Assembly: GCA_033764095.1 (NCBI GenBank)
Contig: JANRJF010000254.1
Location: 12,836 to 76,835 of the forward strand
Direction: 5' to 3'
Length of the DNA stretch: 64,000 nt
DNA from: JBDTMT01 sp033764095
Lineage (GTDB): Bacteria; Desulfobacterota; Binatia; HRBIN30; CADEER01
In this document: positions 6,683-17,102 of the stretch, piece by piece
How the letters are laid out: the number at the start of each line of letters is the position of its first letter
Numbering within the stretch: the stretch's first letter is position 1
Position numbers and translations under genes: made by a program
The notes under the pieces: model-generated
Seen by the model: the letters and a program-made list of their open reading frames with translations, nothing else
What the model was told of the DNA's origin: nothing
Database searches by the model: none

Positions 6683-8431
6683 ATGAAGCATCGGCTTGAG
6701 GGGCTACTTCAGCACGCGTTGAACCGAGCCAAAGAGGGGGGAGCGCTGAAGTTGGACAGCCTCCCCCCTTTGCTTTTGGAGGTCCCCAAGGACCCCACGC
6801 ACGGTGATCTCGCGTCCACGGTGGCGCTCGGCCTGGCGCGCCCCGAGCGCAAGGCGCCGGCGGCGATCGCCAAACTGATCGTCGACCACATCGAGGATCC
6901 CGACGGGATCCTGGCGGCGGTGGAGATCGCCGGGCCGGGGTTCATCAACTTCCGCTTCTCGCCGCGCTTCTGGGCGCAGTGCCTGGCGGACGTCGAGCGC
7001 GACGACTTTGCGCGGCCGAACGTCGGCCAGGGGACGAAGATCCTGATCGAATTCGTCAGCGCCAACCCGACCGGTCCGCTACACGTCGGCCACGGCCGCG
7101 GCGCGGTGCTCGGCGACGGCGTCGCGCGTCTGCTGGCCTACGCCGGCTACGACGTGACGCGCGAGTACTACGTCAACGACGCCGGCAAGCAGGTCGAGAC
7201 GCTGGCGCGCTCCGCCTACGCGCGCCTGCAGCAGGCGTGCGGCATCGAGGCCGAGCTGCCCGACGACGGCTATCCGGGCGACTACCTGCGCGACCTGATG
7301 CTGGCGCAGCGCGACGCGCTGCTGGCCGAGCTCGCCGCCGGGCTCGGCGAGGTGGTGCCGGGTGTGTTGCGCGCGCCGGCGACGCCGCTCGACGAGGCGG
7401 CGAGCGACGCCGCGCGTTCGCTGTTGGCGCGCGCCGGCGAGCACGGGCAGGCGCTGGTCGGGCGGCGCGCCGCCGCCTGGCTGCTCGACCAGATCAAGGA
7501 CGACATGCGCGCGCTGGCGGTCGAGATCGACGTCTTCGTCAGCGAGCGCGCGCTGCACGAGCAGGGCGTCGTGCAGCGCGCCCTGGAGCAGCTCACCGCC
7601 GCCGGATTCCTCTACGAGAAGGACGGCGCGCGCTGGGTCGCCTCCGAGCGCTTCGGCGACGAGAAGGACCGCGTCGTCGAGCGCAGCAATGGCGAGCTGA
7701 CCTACTTCGCCGCCGACATCGGCTACCACCAGCAGAAGCTGGCGCGAGGCTTCGACCAGCTGATCGACGTCTGGGGCGCCGACCACCACGGCTACATCCC
7801 GCGTGTCGCCGCCGCCATCGAGGCGCTCGGCATGGCGCGCGAGAAGTTCCAGGTGATCATCGTGCAGCTGGTGCGCCTGACGCGCGGCGGCGAGCCGGTG
7901 CGCATGGGCAAGCGCACCGGCGAGTTCGTCACGCTGCGCGAGGTGGTGGACGAGGTCGGCGCCGACGCGACGCGCTTCTTCTTCCTCATGCGCAAGGGCG
8001 ACAGCCAGATGGAGTTCGATCTCGCGCTGGCCGCCAAGCAGTCGTCGGAGAACCCGGTCTTCTACGTCCAGTACGCGCACGCCCGCATCTGCACGCTGTT
8101 CGACAAGGCCGCCGCCGCCGGGGTGACCGTGCCCGCCGCCGTCGCCGCACCGCTCGAACTGCTCACCGAGGCGGAGGAGCAGGAGCTGGTCAAGCTGCTG
8201 GCGCAGTTCCCCGACGTGATCGAGGACGCGGCGCGCGAGCGCGAGCCGCACCGCATCGTCTTCCAGCTCATCGAACTGGCCGGCGCCTTCCACCGCTGCT
8301 ACAACCGTCACCGCATCCTCGACGTCGAGCCGGCGCTGCGCGAGGCGCGCCTGGTGCTGGCCGGCGCCGTGCGACGGGTGTTGCGGATCGGCCTCGAGCT
8401 GCTCGGCGTGCGGGCGCCCGAGGCGATGTGA
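6683..8431 (+). CDS. argS: Arginyl-tRNA synthetase
   Basis: A class I aminoacyl-tRNA synthetase of 582 residues. It has an N-terminal ArgRS additional domain, the HIGH motif as HVGHGRG after FVSANPTGPL, and the ArgRS-type replacement of KMSKS in VRMGKRTGEFV. The C-terminal alpha-helical anticodon domain ends the protein. It charges tRNA-Arg in the cytoplasm. I place the start at ATG 6683; an in-frame GTG at 6641 would add 14 residues of no obvious homology. Codons for residues 17-30 are made of a G-run palindrome (6730-6772). The SPOR gene begins 9 nt after the stop, and trpE follows that. Confidence 0.93.
   Translation: MKHRLEGLLQHALNRAKEGGALKLDSLPPLLLEVPKDPTHGDLASTVALGLARPERKAPAAIAKLIVDHIEDPDGILAAVEIAGPGFINFRFSPRFWAQCLADVERDDFARPNVGQGTKILIEFVSANPTGPLHVGHGRGAVLGDGVARLLAYAGYDVTREYYVNDAGKQVETLARSAYARLQQACGIEAELPDDGYPGDYLRDLMLAQRDALLAELAAGLGEVVPGVLRAPATPLDEAASDAARSLLARAGEHGQALVGRRAAAWLLDQIKDDMRALAVEIDVFVSERALHEQGVVQRALEQLTAAGFLYEKDGARWVASERFGDEKDRVVERSNGELTYFAADIGYHQQKLARGFDQLIDVWGADHHGYIPRVAAAIEALGMAREKFQVIIVQLVRLTRGGEPVRMGKRTGEFVTLREVVDEVGADATRFFFLMRKGDSQMEFDLALAAKQSSENPVFYVQYAHARICTLFDKAAAAGVTVPAAVAAPLELLTEAEEQELVKLLAQFPDVIEDAAREREPHRIVFQLIELAGAFHRCYNRHRILDVEPALREARLVLAGAVRRVLRIGLELLGVRAPEAM
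6730..6772. repeat. G-run palindrome inside the argS 5' end
   Basis: CAAAGAGGGGGGAG and CTCCCCCCTTTG form an inverted repeat with one bulged base and a 17-nt loop, entirely within argS codons. The sequence resembles the arms of the element at 11145-11284. Confidence 0.65.
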
Positions 8432-8440
8432 GGAGGGGCG

Positions 8441-9055
8441 ATGGCGGAGCGGCGCGGCACCGGGCTCTCGTTCGGACAGCTCATCACGCTGACCTTCGGC
8501 TTCCTGCTCGCGTCCGTGGTGATCTTCGTCTTCGGTCTCTGGGTCGGGCGCGACCTGGCCGAGCAACAGGCGCTGCGCCAGCGCGATCCGGCGAAGATCC
8601 CGCTCTCCGCGCCGCCGCCGACCGCGGTGCCGGTAGCGGCGGGGCTGGCGGCGGCGCCGGCCCCGACCTTTCCGATGGTGCGTCCCGCCGTGCCCACGGC
8701 GGTGCCGATTCCAGCCACCGCGACGGCGCGCAGCCTGCCGAGCGCGACCTGGACGGCGATCCCGCGCGCCACCGCGACGCGCACCAAGGCGGTCGCGGCC
8801 GCCAGCCCGACGGCCGGCAGCGGCTCGTGGACCGTGCAGGCCTACGCCACCAACGACACGGTGCGCGCGGTGATGGTGGCGCGCACGCTGCGCGCCAAGG
8901 GTTACGATGCGTCGACCGCCACCAAGCAGATCGGCGGCGTGACCTGGTACACGGTGCGCGTCGGCCGCTTCCGCGACCGCGCCACCGCCAAGGCGATGGA
9001 AACCAAGCTGCGCGAGGAGGAAGGGCTGGAGGCGGCGTCGGCGGTCTCGCAGTGA
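8441..9055 (+). CDS. SPOR-domain inner-membrane protein
   Basis: A 204-residue bitopic protein. It has a short cytoplasmic N-terminus, one membrane segment at about residues 12-36, a Pro/Ala/Thr-rich linker (about 55-125), and a C-terminal SPOR domain (about 128-200). The domain pattern is WTVQAYATNDTVRA, then WYTVRVGRFRDRATAKAME. SPOR domains bind denuded peptidoglycan glycan strands and target proteins to the septum, so a cell-wall or division-associated role is expected. It sits 9 nt after argS and 13 nt before trpE, so it may share their transcript. Confidence 0.85.
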   Translation: MAERRGTGLSFGQLITLTFGFLLASVVIFVFGLWVGRDLAEQQALRQRDPAKIPLSAPPPTAVPVAAGLAAAPAPTFPMVRPAVPTAVPIPATATARSLPSATWTAIPRATATRTKAVAAASPTAGSGSWTVQAYATNDTVRAVMVARTLRAKGYDASTATKQIGGVTWYTVRVGRFRDRATAKAMETKLREEEGLEAASAVSQ

Positions 9056-9068
9056 CGATCGGCATGCC

Positions 9069-10553
9069 ATGACCGATCGCCATTCCCCCGACTTCGACGC
9101 CTTCTGCGCGCTCGCCCGCCAGGGCAACCTGGTCCCGGTCTATCGCGAGATCCTCGCCGACCTCGACACGCCGGTGTCGGCGTTCCTCAAGCTCGACGAG
9201 GGCGGCGACGCCTTCCTGCTCGAGTCGGTGCAGGGCGGCGAGACCTGGGCGCGCTACAGCTTCCTCGGCGTCGAGCCGACGCGCGTGCTGAGCGGCAAGG
9301 ATGGCGTCGTGCAGGACGGTCCGGCCGGCGGCCCGTGCGCGACGCGGCCCAACCCCGACCCGTTGCTGGAGGCGCGCGCGCTGCTGGCCGACTTCACGCC
9401 GGTGCACGTCGACGGGTTGCCGCGCTTCACCGGCGGGCTGGTCGGCTTCCTCGCGTACGACATCGTGCGCAGCTTCGAGCGCCTGCCGGCGCGTACGCGC
9501 GACGATCTGCGGCATCCGGACTTCTACCTGATGCTGGCCGAGACACTGGTCATCTTCGACAACGTCGCGCAGTCGATGAAGGTGGTCGCGCACGCACGCA
9601 TCGACGCGACCACCGATCTGCGCGCCGCCTACGACGGCGCCTGCGCGCGCATCGAGAGCCTGATCGCGCGCCTGCGCCGGCCGGTGACCCCGCCGCCGTC
9701 GCCGCCGCCGGTGGACAGTCCACCGCTGGTCCGCTCGAACTTCGAGCCCGCCGCCTACGAAGCGATCGTCGAGCGCGCCAAGGAGTACATCCGCGCCGGC
9801 GACATCATCCAGGTGGTGCTGGCGCAGCGCTTCGAATGCGCGCGGCGTGCCAATCCGATCGACATCTATCGCTGCCTGCGGACCTTCAATCCCTCGCCCT
9901 ACATGTACTTCCTGCGCGTCGGGGGCCGCATCGTACTCGGCACCTCGCCGGAGGTCATGGCGCGCCTGGAGGGCCGCGAGCTGACCGTGCGGCCGATCGC
10001 CGGCACGCGTCCGCGTGGCACCGACGAGCGACTCGACCGCGAGCTGGAGCGCGAGCTGGTCGCCGATCCGAAGGAGATCGCCGAGCACATCATGCTCGTC
10101 GACCTGGGCCGCAATGACGTGGGGCGCGTCTCCGAGATCGGCAGCGTCGTGGTGACCGAGCGCATGGTGGTGGAGCGCTACTCGCACGTCATGCACCTGG
10201 TCTCCAACGTGCGCGGTACGCTGCGCGCGGGGCTCGACTGTTTCGACGCCTTCCGCGCCACGTTCCCGGCCGGCACGCTGTCGGGCGCGCCGAAGATCCG
10301 CGCCATGGAGATCATCGAGGAGCTCGAGCCGACGCGGCGCGGCGTCTATGGCGGCGCGGTCGGTTACTTCGATTTCTCCGGCAATATGGACACCGCGATC
10401 GCCATCCGGACGATGGTGATCGATGGCGACACGATCTACGCCGAGGCCGGTGCCGGGATCGTCGCCGACTCGGATCCGGAGCGCGAGCACGCCGAGTGCG
10501 TCAACAAGGCGCGCGCGCTGTTCCAGGCGGTGAAGATGGCGGAGTCGATGTAG
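9069..10553 (+). CDS. trpE: Anthranilate synthase component I
   Basis: A 494-residue chorismate-utilising enzyme of normal TrpE length. The N-terminal feedback-site element is present (FLLESVQGG, then ARYSFLG). The catalytic half carries GDIIQVVLAQRF, GTSPEVMARLEGR, VRPIAGTRPRG and AGTLSGAPKIRAMEI. With TrpG it converts chorismate and glutamine to anthranilate, the first step of tryptophan synthesis. It opens an uninterrupted trpE-G-D-C-F-B-A run. I see no Trp-rich leader peptide or attenuator hairpin upstream, since the gap to the SPOR gene is only 13 nt. Control is therefore probably at enzyme level or from a more distant promoter. Confidence 0.95.
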   Translation: MTDRHSPDFDAFCALARQGNLVPVYREILADLDTPVSAFLKLDEGGDAFLLESVQGGETWARYSFLGVEPTRVLSGKDGVVQDGPAGGPCATRPNPDPLLEARALLADFTPVHVDGLPRFTGGLVGFLAYDIVRSFERLPARTRDDLRHPDFYLMLAETLVIFDNVAQSMKVVAHARIDATTDLRAAYDGACARIESLIARLRRPVTPPPSPPPVDSPPLVRSNFEPAAYEAIVERAKEYIRAGDIIQVVLAQRFECARRANPIDIYRCLRTFNPSPYMYFLRVGGRIVLGTSPEVMARLEGRELTVRPIAGTRPRGTDERLDRELERELVADPKEIAEHIMLVDLGRNDVGRVSEIGSVVVTERMVVERYSHVMHLVSNVRGTLRAGLDCFDAFRATFPAGTLSGAPKIRAMEIIEELEPTRRGVYGGAVGYFDFSGNMDTAIAIRTMVIDGDTIYAEAGAGIVADSDPEREHAECVNKARALFQAVKMAESM

Positions 10554-10555
10554 CG

Positions 10556-11125
<570 letters not shown>

Positions 11126-11144
11126 GGATGCCCCCCTCGTTGAC

Positions 11145-11284
11145 GATCCCCCCCTTTGAAAAAGGGGGGCAGGGGGGCTTTCCAAACAATCTCTGCAGAC
11201 AAGGGCACCGTCCGCGAACACTTACTTGCGCCGACCGATCATTTGAAAATCCCCCCTGGCCCCCCTTCTGCGAAGGGGGGAAGA
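11145..11284. repeat. MITE-like inverted repeat element between trpG and trpD
   Basis: Two imperfect arms of about 45 bp lie in inverted orientation (11145-11190 and 11238-11284), separated by about 47 bp. Each has a G/C-run palindrome (CCCCCCTTTGAAAAAGGGGGG in the left arm) followed by GCAGGGGGG or its counterpart and a TTT-AAA edge. The element is non-coding. Its right end (GAAGGGGGGAAGAG) lies just before the trpD ATG and may act as its ribosome binding site. It could also fold into a strong RNA hairpin and reduce expression of the distal trp genes. Confidence 0.75.
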
Positions 11285-11288
11285 GAAC

Positions 11289-12302
11289 ATGGATATCCGC
11301 GCCGCCATCGCTGACCTCACCGCGCACCGCGACCTGTCCGCCGCGGACATGGAGGCGGTGGTGCGCGCGATCATGGCGGGCGAGGCAACGCACGCGCAGA
11401 CCGCGGCGCTGCTGGTGGCGCTGCGCATGAAGGGGGAGCGGGTTGAGGAGATCGTCGGCGCGGCGCGCGCGATGCGGCGCCACGCGACGCCGGTGCCGGT
11501 GGCGGGCGATGTGCTCGACACCTGCGGGACCGGCGGCGACCTGCGCGGCACGTTCAACATCTCGACCGCCGCGGCGCTGATCGCCGCCGGGGCCGGACTG
11601 CGCATCGCCAAGCATGGCAATCGCGCCATGTCCGGCGCGGTGGGCGGCGCCGACGTCTTGGAGGCGCTCGGTGTGCGGCTCGACCTCGACGCGGCGCGGG
11701 TCGCCGCCTGCATCGAGACGGTCGGCGTCGGGTTCCTGTTTGCGCAGGCGTTCCACCCGGCGATGAAGCACGTTGCGCCGATTCGCCGTGAGATCGGCGT
11801 GCGCACGCTCTTCAACCTGCTCGGTCCGTTGACCAACCCGGCCGGCGCCAAGCGGCAGGTGCTGGGGGTCTTCGGGCGTGAATGGGTCGAGCCGCTGGCG
11901 CATGCGCTGGGCGGGCTCGGCAGCCAACGGGCACTGGTGGTGCACGGCGAGGATGGACTCGACGAGCTGTCGCTCACCGGACCGAGCTGGGTGGCCGAGC
12001 TGCGCGATGGTCGCGTCCACACCTCCCGCTTCACCCCCGCCGAGGCCGGTCTGACGCCGTGCGGGCCGGAGGATCTGCGCGGCGGCGACGCGGCGCACAA
12101 CGCCGCCATCCTGCGCGCCATCGTCGAGAACCGCGCCAGCGCCGCGCAGCGCGACATCGCACTGCTCAACGCCGGCGCCGCGCTCTACGTGGCGGGCGCC
12201 GCCGCGCGCATCGCCGCCGGCGTCGAGCTGGCCCGCACGGCCCTGGACAACGGCGCCGCCGCGCGTACGCTCGACGCGCTGATCGAGTTCACCAGCCGAT
12301 GA
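11289..12302 (+). CDS. trpD: Anthranilate phosphoribosyltransferase
   Basis: A 337-residue enzyme that joins anthranilate to PRPP. The PRPP-binding motif DTCGTGGD is followed by FNISTAAALIAA. The KHGNRAMS loop (residues 110-117) and the RTLFNLLGPLTNPA segment complete the active site. Length is typical. The ATG at 11289 lies 4 nt after the repeat element, whose G-run is the only Shine-Dalgarno-like sequence. The stop overlaps the trpC ATG (ATGA). Confidence 0.95.
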   Translation: MDIRAAIADLTAHRDLSAADMEAVVRAIMAGEATHAQTAALLVALRMKGERVEEIVGAARAMRRHATPVPVAGDVLDTCGTGGDLRGTFNISTAAALIAAGAGLRIAKHGNRAMSGAVGGADVLEALGVRLDLDAARVAACIETVGVGFLFAQAFHPAMKHVAPIRREIGVRTLFNLLGPLTNPAGAKRQVLGVFGREWVEPLAHALGGLGSQRALVVHGEDGLDELSLTGPSWVAELRDGRVHTSRFTPAEAGLTPCGPEDLRGGDAAHNAAILRAIVENRASAAQRDIALLNAGAALYVAGAAARIAAGVELARTALDNGAAARTLDALIEFTSR

Positions 12303-13090
12303 TTCTCGACGACATCGTCACGGCGCGGCGCGAAGACGTCGCCGCCGCCAAGCGGACCACACCGCCGGCCGCGCTGCGCGCCGCGCCGTTGTGGCATGCC
12401 GCACGGCGCGGCTTTGCCGCTGCTCTCCGTGAAAAAGGGGGGCGAGGCGGCATGTCGGCTCCCGCCGTCATCGCCGAGGTGAAGAAGGCCTCGCCGTCGA
12501 AAGGGGTCATCCGCGCCGACTTCGATGCGGTGGCCATCGCGACGCGCTATGCCGCGTGCGGCGCGGCCGCCATCTCGGTCCTGACCGAGGAACGCTTCTT
12601 CCAGGGGCATCCCGACTATCTGCGGGCCATTCGCGCCGCGGTCGACGTGCCGCTGCTGCGCAAGGACTTCCTGTTCGATGCCTACCAGGTGGAGGAGGCG
12701 CGCGCCTGGGGGGCCGATGCGGTGCTGCTGATCGTCGCCATGCTCGACGACGCGGAGTTGCGGGCGCTGCTCGGCGTGGCACGCGACGCCGGGCTCGACG
12801 CGTTGGTCGAGGCGCACACCGCCGAGGAGGTCGATCGTGCGGTGGCTGCCGGTGCGACGCTGATCGGGGTCAACAACCGCAACCTGCACACCTTCGTGAC
12901 GACGCTGGAGACCGCCGAGCAGTTGCGGCCGCGCATTCCAGCCGGCGTCGTGACGGTGGCGGAGAGCGGCATCGAGAACGGCGCGGACGCGCGGCGCATG
13001 CTGGCGGTCGGCTACGACGCGGTGTTGGTCGGCGAGTCGCTGATGCGCGCCGCCGATCCCGGCGCGGCGTTGGAGGCGCTGCGCCGATGA
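12299..13090 (+). CDS. trpC: Indole-3-glycerol phosphate synthase
   Basis: A TIM-barrel protein of 263 residues. Recognisable elements are AVIAEVKKASPSKG, SVLTEERFFQG, PLLRKDFLFDAYQ, LIGVNNRNLHTF and TVAESGI, covering the catalytic Lys and Glu residues of the family. It decarboxylates and cyclises CdRP to indole-glycerol phosphate. A non-conserved stretch, EKGGRGGMS, sits between the N-terminal helix and the first barrel strand. It is encoded by a fragment of the same G-run repeat that precedes trpD, inserted in frame. Both ends overlap their neighbours by 4 nt. Confidence 0.94.
   Translation: MILDDIVTARREDVAAAKRTTPPAALRAAPLWHAARRGFAAALREKGGRGGMSAPAVIAEVKKASPSKGVIRADFDAVAIATRYAACGAAAISVLTEERFFQGHPDYLRAIRAAVDVPLLRKDFLFDAYQVEEARAWGADAVLLIVAMLDDAELRALLGVARDAGLDALVEAHTAEEVDRAVAAGATLIGVNNRNLHTFVTTLETAEQLRPRIPAGVVTVAESGIENGADARRMLAVGYDAVLVGESLMRAADPGAALEALRR
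12431..12451 (+). repeat. Partial G-run repeat inside trpC
   Basis: GAAAAAGGGGGGCGAGGCGG here matches GAAAAAGGGGGGCAGGGGGG in the left arm of the 11145-11284 element, apart from a few bases. It encodes the extra loop EKGGRGG in TrpC. Confidence 0.6.
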
Positions 13091-13684
13091 GCGTGAAGGT
13101 GAAGATCTGCGGCGTCACCAGCGTCGCCGATGCGCTGCACGCCGCGGCGGCCGGCGCCGACGCGATCGGGTTGAACTTCCACCCACCCAGCCCGCGCTGC
13201 GTGTCGGTCGAGGCGGCAGCGGAGATCGCCGCGGCACTGCCGCGCGGGGTGTGTCGGGTCGGCGTGTTCGTCGACCAGCCGCGCGATCGGGTGGCGGCAA
13301 TCGCCGCGCGCGTCGGCCTCGACGGCGTGCAGTTCCACGGTCACGAGTCGCCCGACGACTGCCGCGACTGGCAGCTGACGACGATCAAGGCCGTGCGCGT
13401 GCGCGACGCGCGGACGCTGCGCGACGCGGCGCGCGACTACGCGGTCGCCTGGTTGCTGGCCGACGCGTACGTCGCCGGTGTGCCGGGCGGCACCGGGACG
13501 CGCGTGCCGCTGGAGTGGCTGACCGACGTGGCGCGCGCGCGCCTCATCCTGGCCGGAGGCCTGACGGCGGAGACCGTCGCCGACGCCGTGCGCGTGGTGC
13601 GGCCGGCGGCGGTCGACGTGGCGTCGGGCGTCGAACGTGCCCCGGGAGTCAAGGACCCGGAGAAAGTGGAGCGGTTCATCACCA

Positions 13685-13701
<17 letters not shown>
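13087..13701 (+). CDS. trpF: Phosphoribosylanthranilate isomerase
   Basis: A TIM-barrel isomerase of 204 residues. The N-terminal KICGVTSVADA holds the catalytic Cys. DAIGLNFHPPSPR, VGVFVDQP and LDGVQFHGHE follow, and LLADAYVAGVPGGTGTRV holds the catalytic Asp. LAGGLTAETV and VDVASGVE form the phosphate-binding end. It converts PRA to CdRP. Its ATG overlaps the trpC stop, and its 3' end overlaps the trpB start by 17 nt. Confidence 0.95.
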
Positions 13702-14874
<1,173 letters not shown>

Positions 14875-14878
<4 letters not shown>

Positions 14879-15687
14879 GCCGCATCAAGTCGACCTTTGC
14901 GGCCCTGAAGAAGCGCCATGAGGTGGCGCTGGTGCCGTTCATCATGGCCGGCGACCCGGACCTCGAGACGACGCGCCAGTTGCTGTTGGCGGCGGCGGAT
15001 GCCGGCGCCGACCTCATCGAGCTCGGCGTGCCGTTCTCCGATCCGACGGCCGACGGTCCGGTGATCCAGCGCGCCGGCGTGCGGGCGCTCGCGCAGGGCA
15101 CCTCGCTGCGCCAGATCCTCGAGCTGGTCGCCGAGCTGCGCCGCGGCGGGTTCGAGACGCCGCTGGTGCTGTTCGGTTACTACAACCCGTACTTCCACTA
15201 CGGACCGGAGCGGCTGGTGGCCGACGCGCGGCAGGCGGGAGTGGACGGGCTGCTGGTGGTCGACCTGCCGCCGGAGGAGGCCGACGAGCTGTGGACGCCG
15301 GCGCGGGCGGCGGGGCTCGACATCATCTTCCTGTTGGCGCCGACCAGCGACCGCAAGCGGGTCAAGACCGTGCTCGCCAAGGCGAGTGGCTTCGTCTACT
15401 TCGTTTCGATGACCGGGGTGACCGGCTCGCGCGCCATCGACACGGCGGACGTTGCCGCGCTGGTCGGCGATGTGCGCAAGCAGTGCCGGCTGCCGATCGG
15501 CGTCGGCTTCGGCATCTCCACCCCCGAGCAGGCGGCGGCGGTGGCCTGCTATGCCGACGCGGTGGTGGTCGGCAGCGCGATCACGCGCCTGATCGAGATC
15601 GAGCACGGCAGCCCGGCGCTGGTGCGCAGCGTCGGCGCGTTCATCCGCGTCCTCAAGGACGCGACGCGCGCGCCCGCCGCCGCCTGA
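14875..15687 (+). CDS. trpA: Tryptophan synthase alpha chain
   Basis: A 270-residue TIM barrel with the catalytic Glu in LIELGVPFSDP and the catalytic Asp in the following PTADGPVIQ. The FGYYNPYFHYG, DLPPEEADE, FVYFVSMTGVTGSR and GVGFGISTPEQ segments are all present. It cleaves indole-glycerol phosphate to indole and glyceraldehyde 3-phosphate. It starts at GTG 14875, overlapping trpB by 4 nt (GTGA), and closes the trp run. A small inverted repeat follows 18 nt after its stop. Confidence 0.95.
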
Positions 15688-15704
15688 GGCGCGGTGGCGC
15701 CGCG

Positions 15705-15727
15705 GGCAGGGGTCGTATATCCCTGCC
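15705..15727 (+). promoter_or_regulatory. Inverted repeat between trpA and folC
   Basis: GGCAGGG and CCCTGCC flank a 9-nt A/T-containing loop (GTCGTATAT). It could be a weak hairpin at the end of the trp transcript or an operator ahead of folC. There is no U-tract. Confidence 0.35.
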
Positions 15728-15779
15728 GTGGGCCCGGCGGCGGGGCGCCGCGGCGGTTCACTCTTCCGGCACGAGAACG

Positions 15780-17102
15780 ATGACCGACTACCAGCGCACG
15801 CTCGCCTGGCTGTACGCGCTCGAGGCGGCCAAGGGCATGGACTTCAAGCTCGAGCGCGTGGCGCTGGCGTTGCGTCGCCTCGGCGATCCGCACCGTCGCT
15901 ACGCCGTGCTGCACGTCGCCGGGACGAACGGCAAGGGCTCGGTGGCGGCGTTGCTCGACGCGGTGCTGCGCGCTGCCGGACGGCGCGTCGGGCTCTACAC
16001 CTCGCCGCATCTGGTCGACCTCGCCGAGCGCATCCAGGTCGACGGCGGGCCGGTCCCGCACGAACAGATCGTCGCGCTTGCCGACGAGGTACGCGCGGCG
16101 ACCAGCGGGCGCGGCATCGACCTCACCTTCTTCGAGATCCTGACCGTGATGGCGTTCCTCGCCTTCGCGCGAGCTGGTGTCGACGCGGCGGTGGTGGAGG
16201 TCGGGCTCGGTGGCCGGCTCGACGCGACCAACGTCGTCGATCCGCTCGTCGCGGTGATCACCAGCATCGGGCTCGACCACACCGAGTGGCTGGGCGACAC
16301 GCGCGCCGCGATCGCGGCGGAGAAGGGCGGTATCATCAAGGCGGGGCGTCCACTGGTGCTCGGCCGGTTGGATGCCGAGGCTGCCGCCGTGCTGGGCGAG
16401 ATGGCGAGCCGGCAGGGCGCGCCGGTGATCGCTCCGCACGATGCGGCGGTCGGCGGCGAGCGCTATGCCGTGGGCGCCGCCGGCAGCGGCTTCGATTTCG
16501 ACGGGCTCGGCTGGACGTTCCGCGGCCTGCCGCAGGTGTTGCGCGGCGCCCATCAGCTCGACAACGCCGGCACCGCGGTGGCGGCGCTGGCAGCGGCACG
16601 CGAGGTGCTCGGGATCGACGAGGTGGCGTTGCGCAGCGGCCTCGCCCGTGTGCACTGGCCGGGGCGGCTGGAGATCGTCGCGCGCGCGCCGCTGACGGTG
16701 GTCGACGGGGCGCACAATCCGGACGGGGCGGCGGCACTGGCGCGCGAGCTGCCGCGACTGCTTGCCGGGCGGCCGCTGCACCTGCTGTTCGCGGTCATGG
16801 GCGACAAGGACTGGCGTCCGATGGTCGAGATCCTCGCGCCGCTGTGCCGCGGCGTCGTGGTGACCGAGGTGCGGCCGCCGCGCGGCGCGCCGTGTCGTGA
16901 CGTCGCCGCGGCGTTCGCGCCGTACTGCGCGGTGACGGCGGAGCCGGATCTGCGGCGCGCCTGGCAGCTGGTGCGCGGCAACGCCGGGGCGGCGGGCGCG
17001 GTGGTGGCGGCTGGCTCGCTGTTCCTGGTCGGCGCGCTGCGGGAGCTCGGCCTGCACGCGACCGATGCCGCGGCGACCGGCTCGGGGACGGCGCATCCGT
17101 GA
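15780..17102 (+). CDS. folC: Folylpolyglutamate synthase / dihydrofolate synthase
   Basis: A Mur-ligase-fold protein of 440 residues. The P-loop is HVAGTNGKGS (about residue 45), followed by YTSPHL, VEVGLGGRLDATN, EKGGIIKAGRP and the C-terminal VDGAHNPDGAAAL, all standard for FolC. It adds glutamate to dihydropteroate and/or extends the polyglutamate tail of folates. The ATG at 15780 follows CACGAGAACG. Its stop overlaps the GTG of lptD, so the two are translationally coupled. Confidence 0.93.
   Translation: MTDYQRTLAWLYALEAAKGMDFKLERVALALRRLGDPHRRYAVLHVAGTNGKGSVAALLDAVLRAAGRRVGLYTSPHLVDLAERIQVDGGPVPHEQIVALADEVRAATSGRGIDLTFFEILTVMAFLAFARAGVDAAVVEVGLGGRLDATNVVDPLVAVITSIGLDHTEWLGDTRAAIAAEKGGIIKAGRPLVLGRLDAEAAAVLGEMASRQGAPVIAPHDAAVGGERYAVGAAGSGFDFDGLGWTFRGLPQVLRGAHQLDNAGTAVAALAAAREVLGIDEVALRSGLARVHWPGRLEIVARAPLTVVDGAHNPDGAAALARELPRLLAGRPLHLLFAVMGDKDWRPMVEILAPLCRGVVVTEVRPPRGAPCRDVAAAFAPYCAVTAEPDLRRAWQLVRGNAGAAGAVVAAGSLFLVGALRELGLHATDAAATGSGTAHP

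Noticed and set aside
9050..9069. Attenuator or leader peptide ahead of trpE
   Set aside because: Only 13 nt separate it from the SPOR gene. There is no room for a Trp-rich leader or alternative hairpins.
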